Shown one piece after another: positions 5,240-5,345 of a stretch of DNA of 5,345 bases (the first letter of the stretch is position 1; each line of letters begins with the position of its first letter). The notes under the pieces are model-generated. The model searched no databases and had not been told where the DNA came from. It worked only from the letters and a program-made list of their open reading frames with translations. Made by a program: the position numbers and the translations under genes. The stretch spans positions 1-5,345 of the forward strand of contig NZ_JNWQ01000161.1 in assembly GCF_000716875.1 (NCBI RefSeq). Reading direction: 5' to 3'. The DNA comes from Streptomyces novaecaesareae (lineage in GTDB: Bacteria; Actinomycetota; Actinomycetes; Streptomycetales; Streptomycetaceae).

Positions 5240-5345
5240 TCAGCGGAGCCGGGCGAGGAGGGCGTGTTCGACGAGGGTGATGAGGGCGCTCTTGGCGCTG
5301 TCGCGGCGGCGGGCGTCGAGGGTGATGACGGGGGTGTCGGCGCCG
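5240..5345 (-). CDS. C-terminal end of a second CvnD-type GTPase from an upstream conservon (partial)
   Basis: The last 34 codons before the TGA at 5242-5240 read GADTPVITLDARRRDSAKSA followed by LITLVEHALLARLR. I recognise this as the CvnD carboxy end: a TPVIT strand, then the D-A-R-x-R-x-S segment where GTPases of this group recognise the base, then the terminal amphipathic helix LITLVEHAL. The CvnD at the other window edge is a different gene (a start, not an end), so this one ends a separate operon in the same direction. Most of the gene lies outside the window. The family call rests on a short stretch, so the conservon number and its partners cannot be given. Confidence 0.85.
   Translation of the reverse strand, partial: GADTPVITLDARRRDSAKSALITLVEHALLARLR

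Overview
The window is high-GC actinobacterial DNA, almost certainly from Streptomyces or a close relative such as Kitasatospora. The reasons are the strong G/C bias at third codon positions, GTG and TTG starts, and protein families typical of that group. All supported genes lie on the minus strand. Read 5'->3' on that strand they form a conservon (cvn operon): cvnA (nitrate/sulfite-sensing-type histidine kinase), cvnB (roadblock/LC7), cvnC (DUF742) and cvnD (small MglA/Ras-like GTPase, cut off by the window edge).

Layout from high to low coordinates: 5345-5240 holds the last 34 codons of a second CvnD-type GTPase, which ends an upstream conservon in the same orientation. 5239-4820 is a 420-bp non-coding spacer. 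Its upstream-gene end carries strong hairpins (a likely terminator). Its middle and cvnA-proximal part is comparatively AT-rich, with several inverted and direct repeats (the likely cvnA control region). 4819-1430 is cvnA, 1428-1006 is cvnB (one base after the cvnA stop), 1005-845 is a 161-bp gap with a UUCG-capped hairpin, 844-149 is cvnC, and 168-1 is the start of cvnD, overlapping cvnC by 20 bp.

By family knowledge, conservon products form a membrane-associated complex resembling a eukaryotic G-protein-coupled receptor system. CvnA senses or scaffolds at the membrane, CvnB (MglB-like) and CvnC act as adaptors or regulators, and CvnD is the nucleotide-dependent switch. The Cvn9 (Rar) system of S. 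coelicolor is the studied model, and mycobacteria have a related four-gene operon (Rv3365c-Rv3362c). The ligand and output of this copy cannot be read from the sequence.

The core system is known. The less ordinary points are: long Tyr/Gln/Gly-rich disordered segments in both CvnA and CvnC, including a near-perfect 60-bp duplication in cvnA; a conserved-looking basic motif at the far C-terminus of CvnA; a Cys-x-x-Cys pair in CvnC; the hairpin-bearing gap that splits cvnAB from cvnCD; and the repeat-rich cvnA upstream region next to a second conservon.
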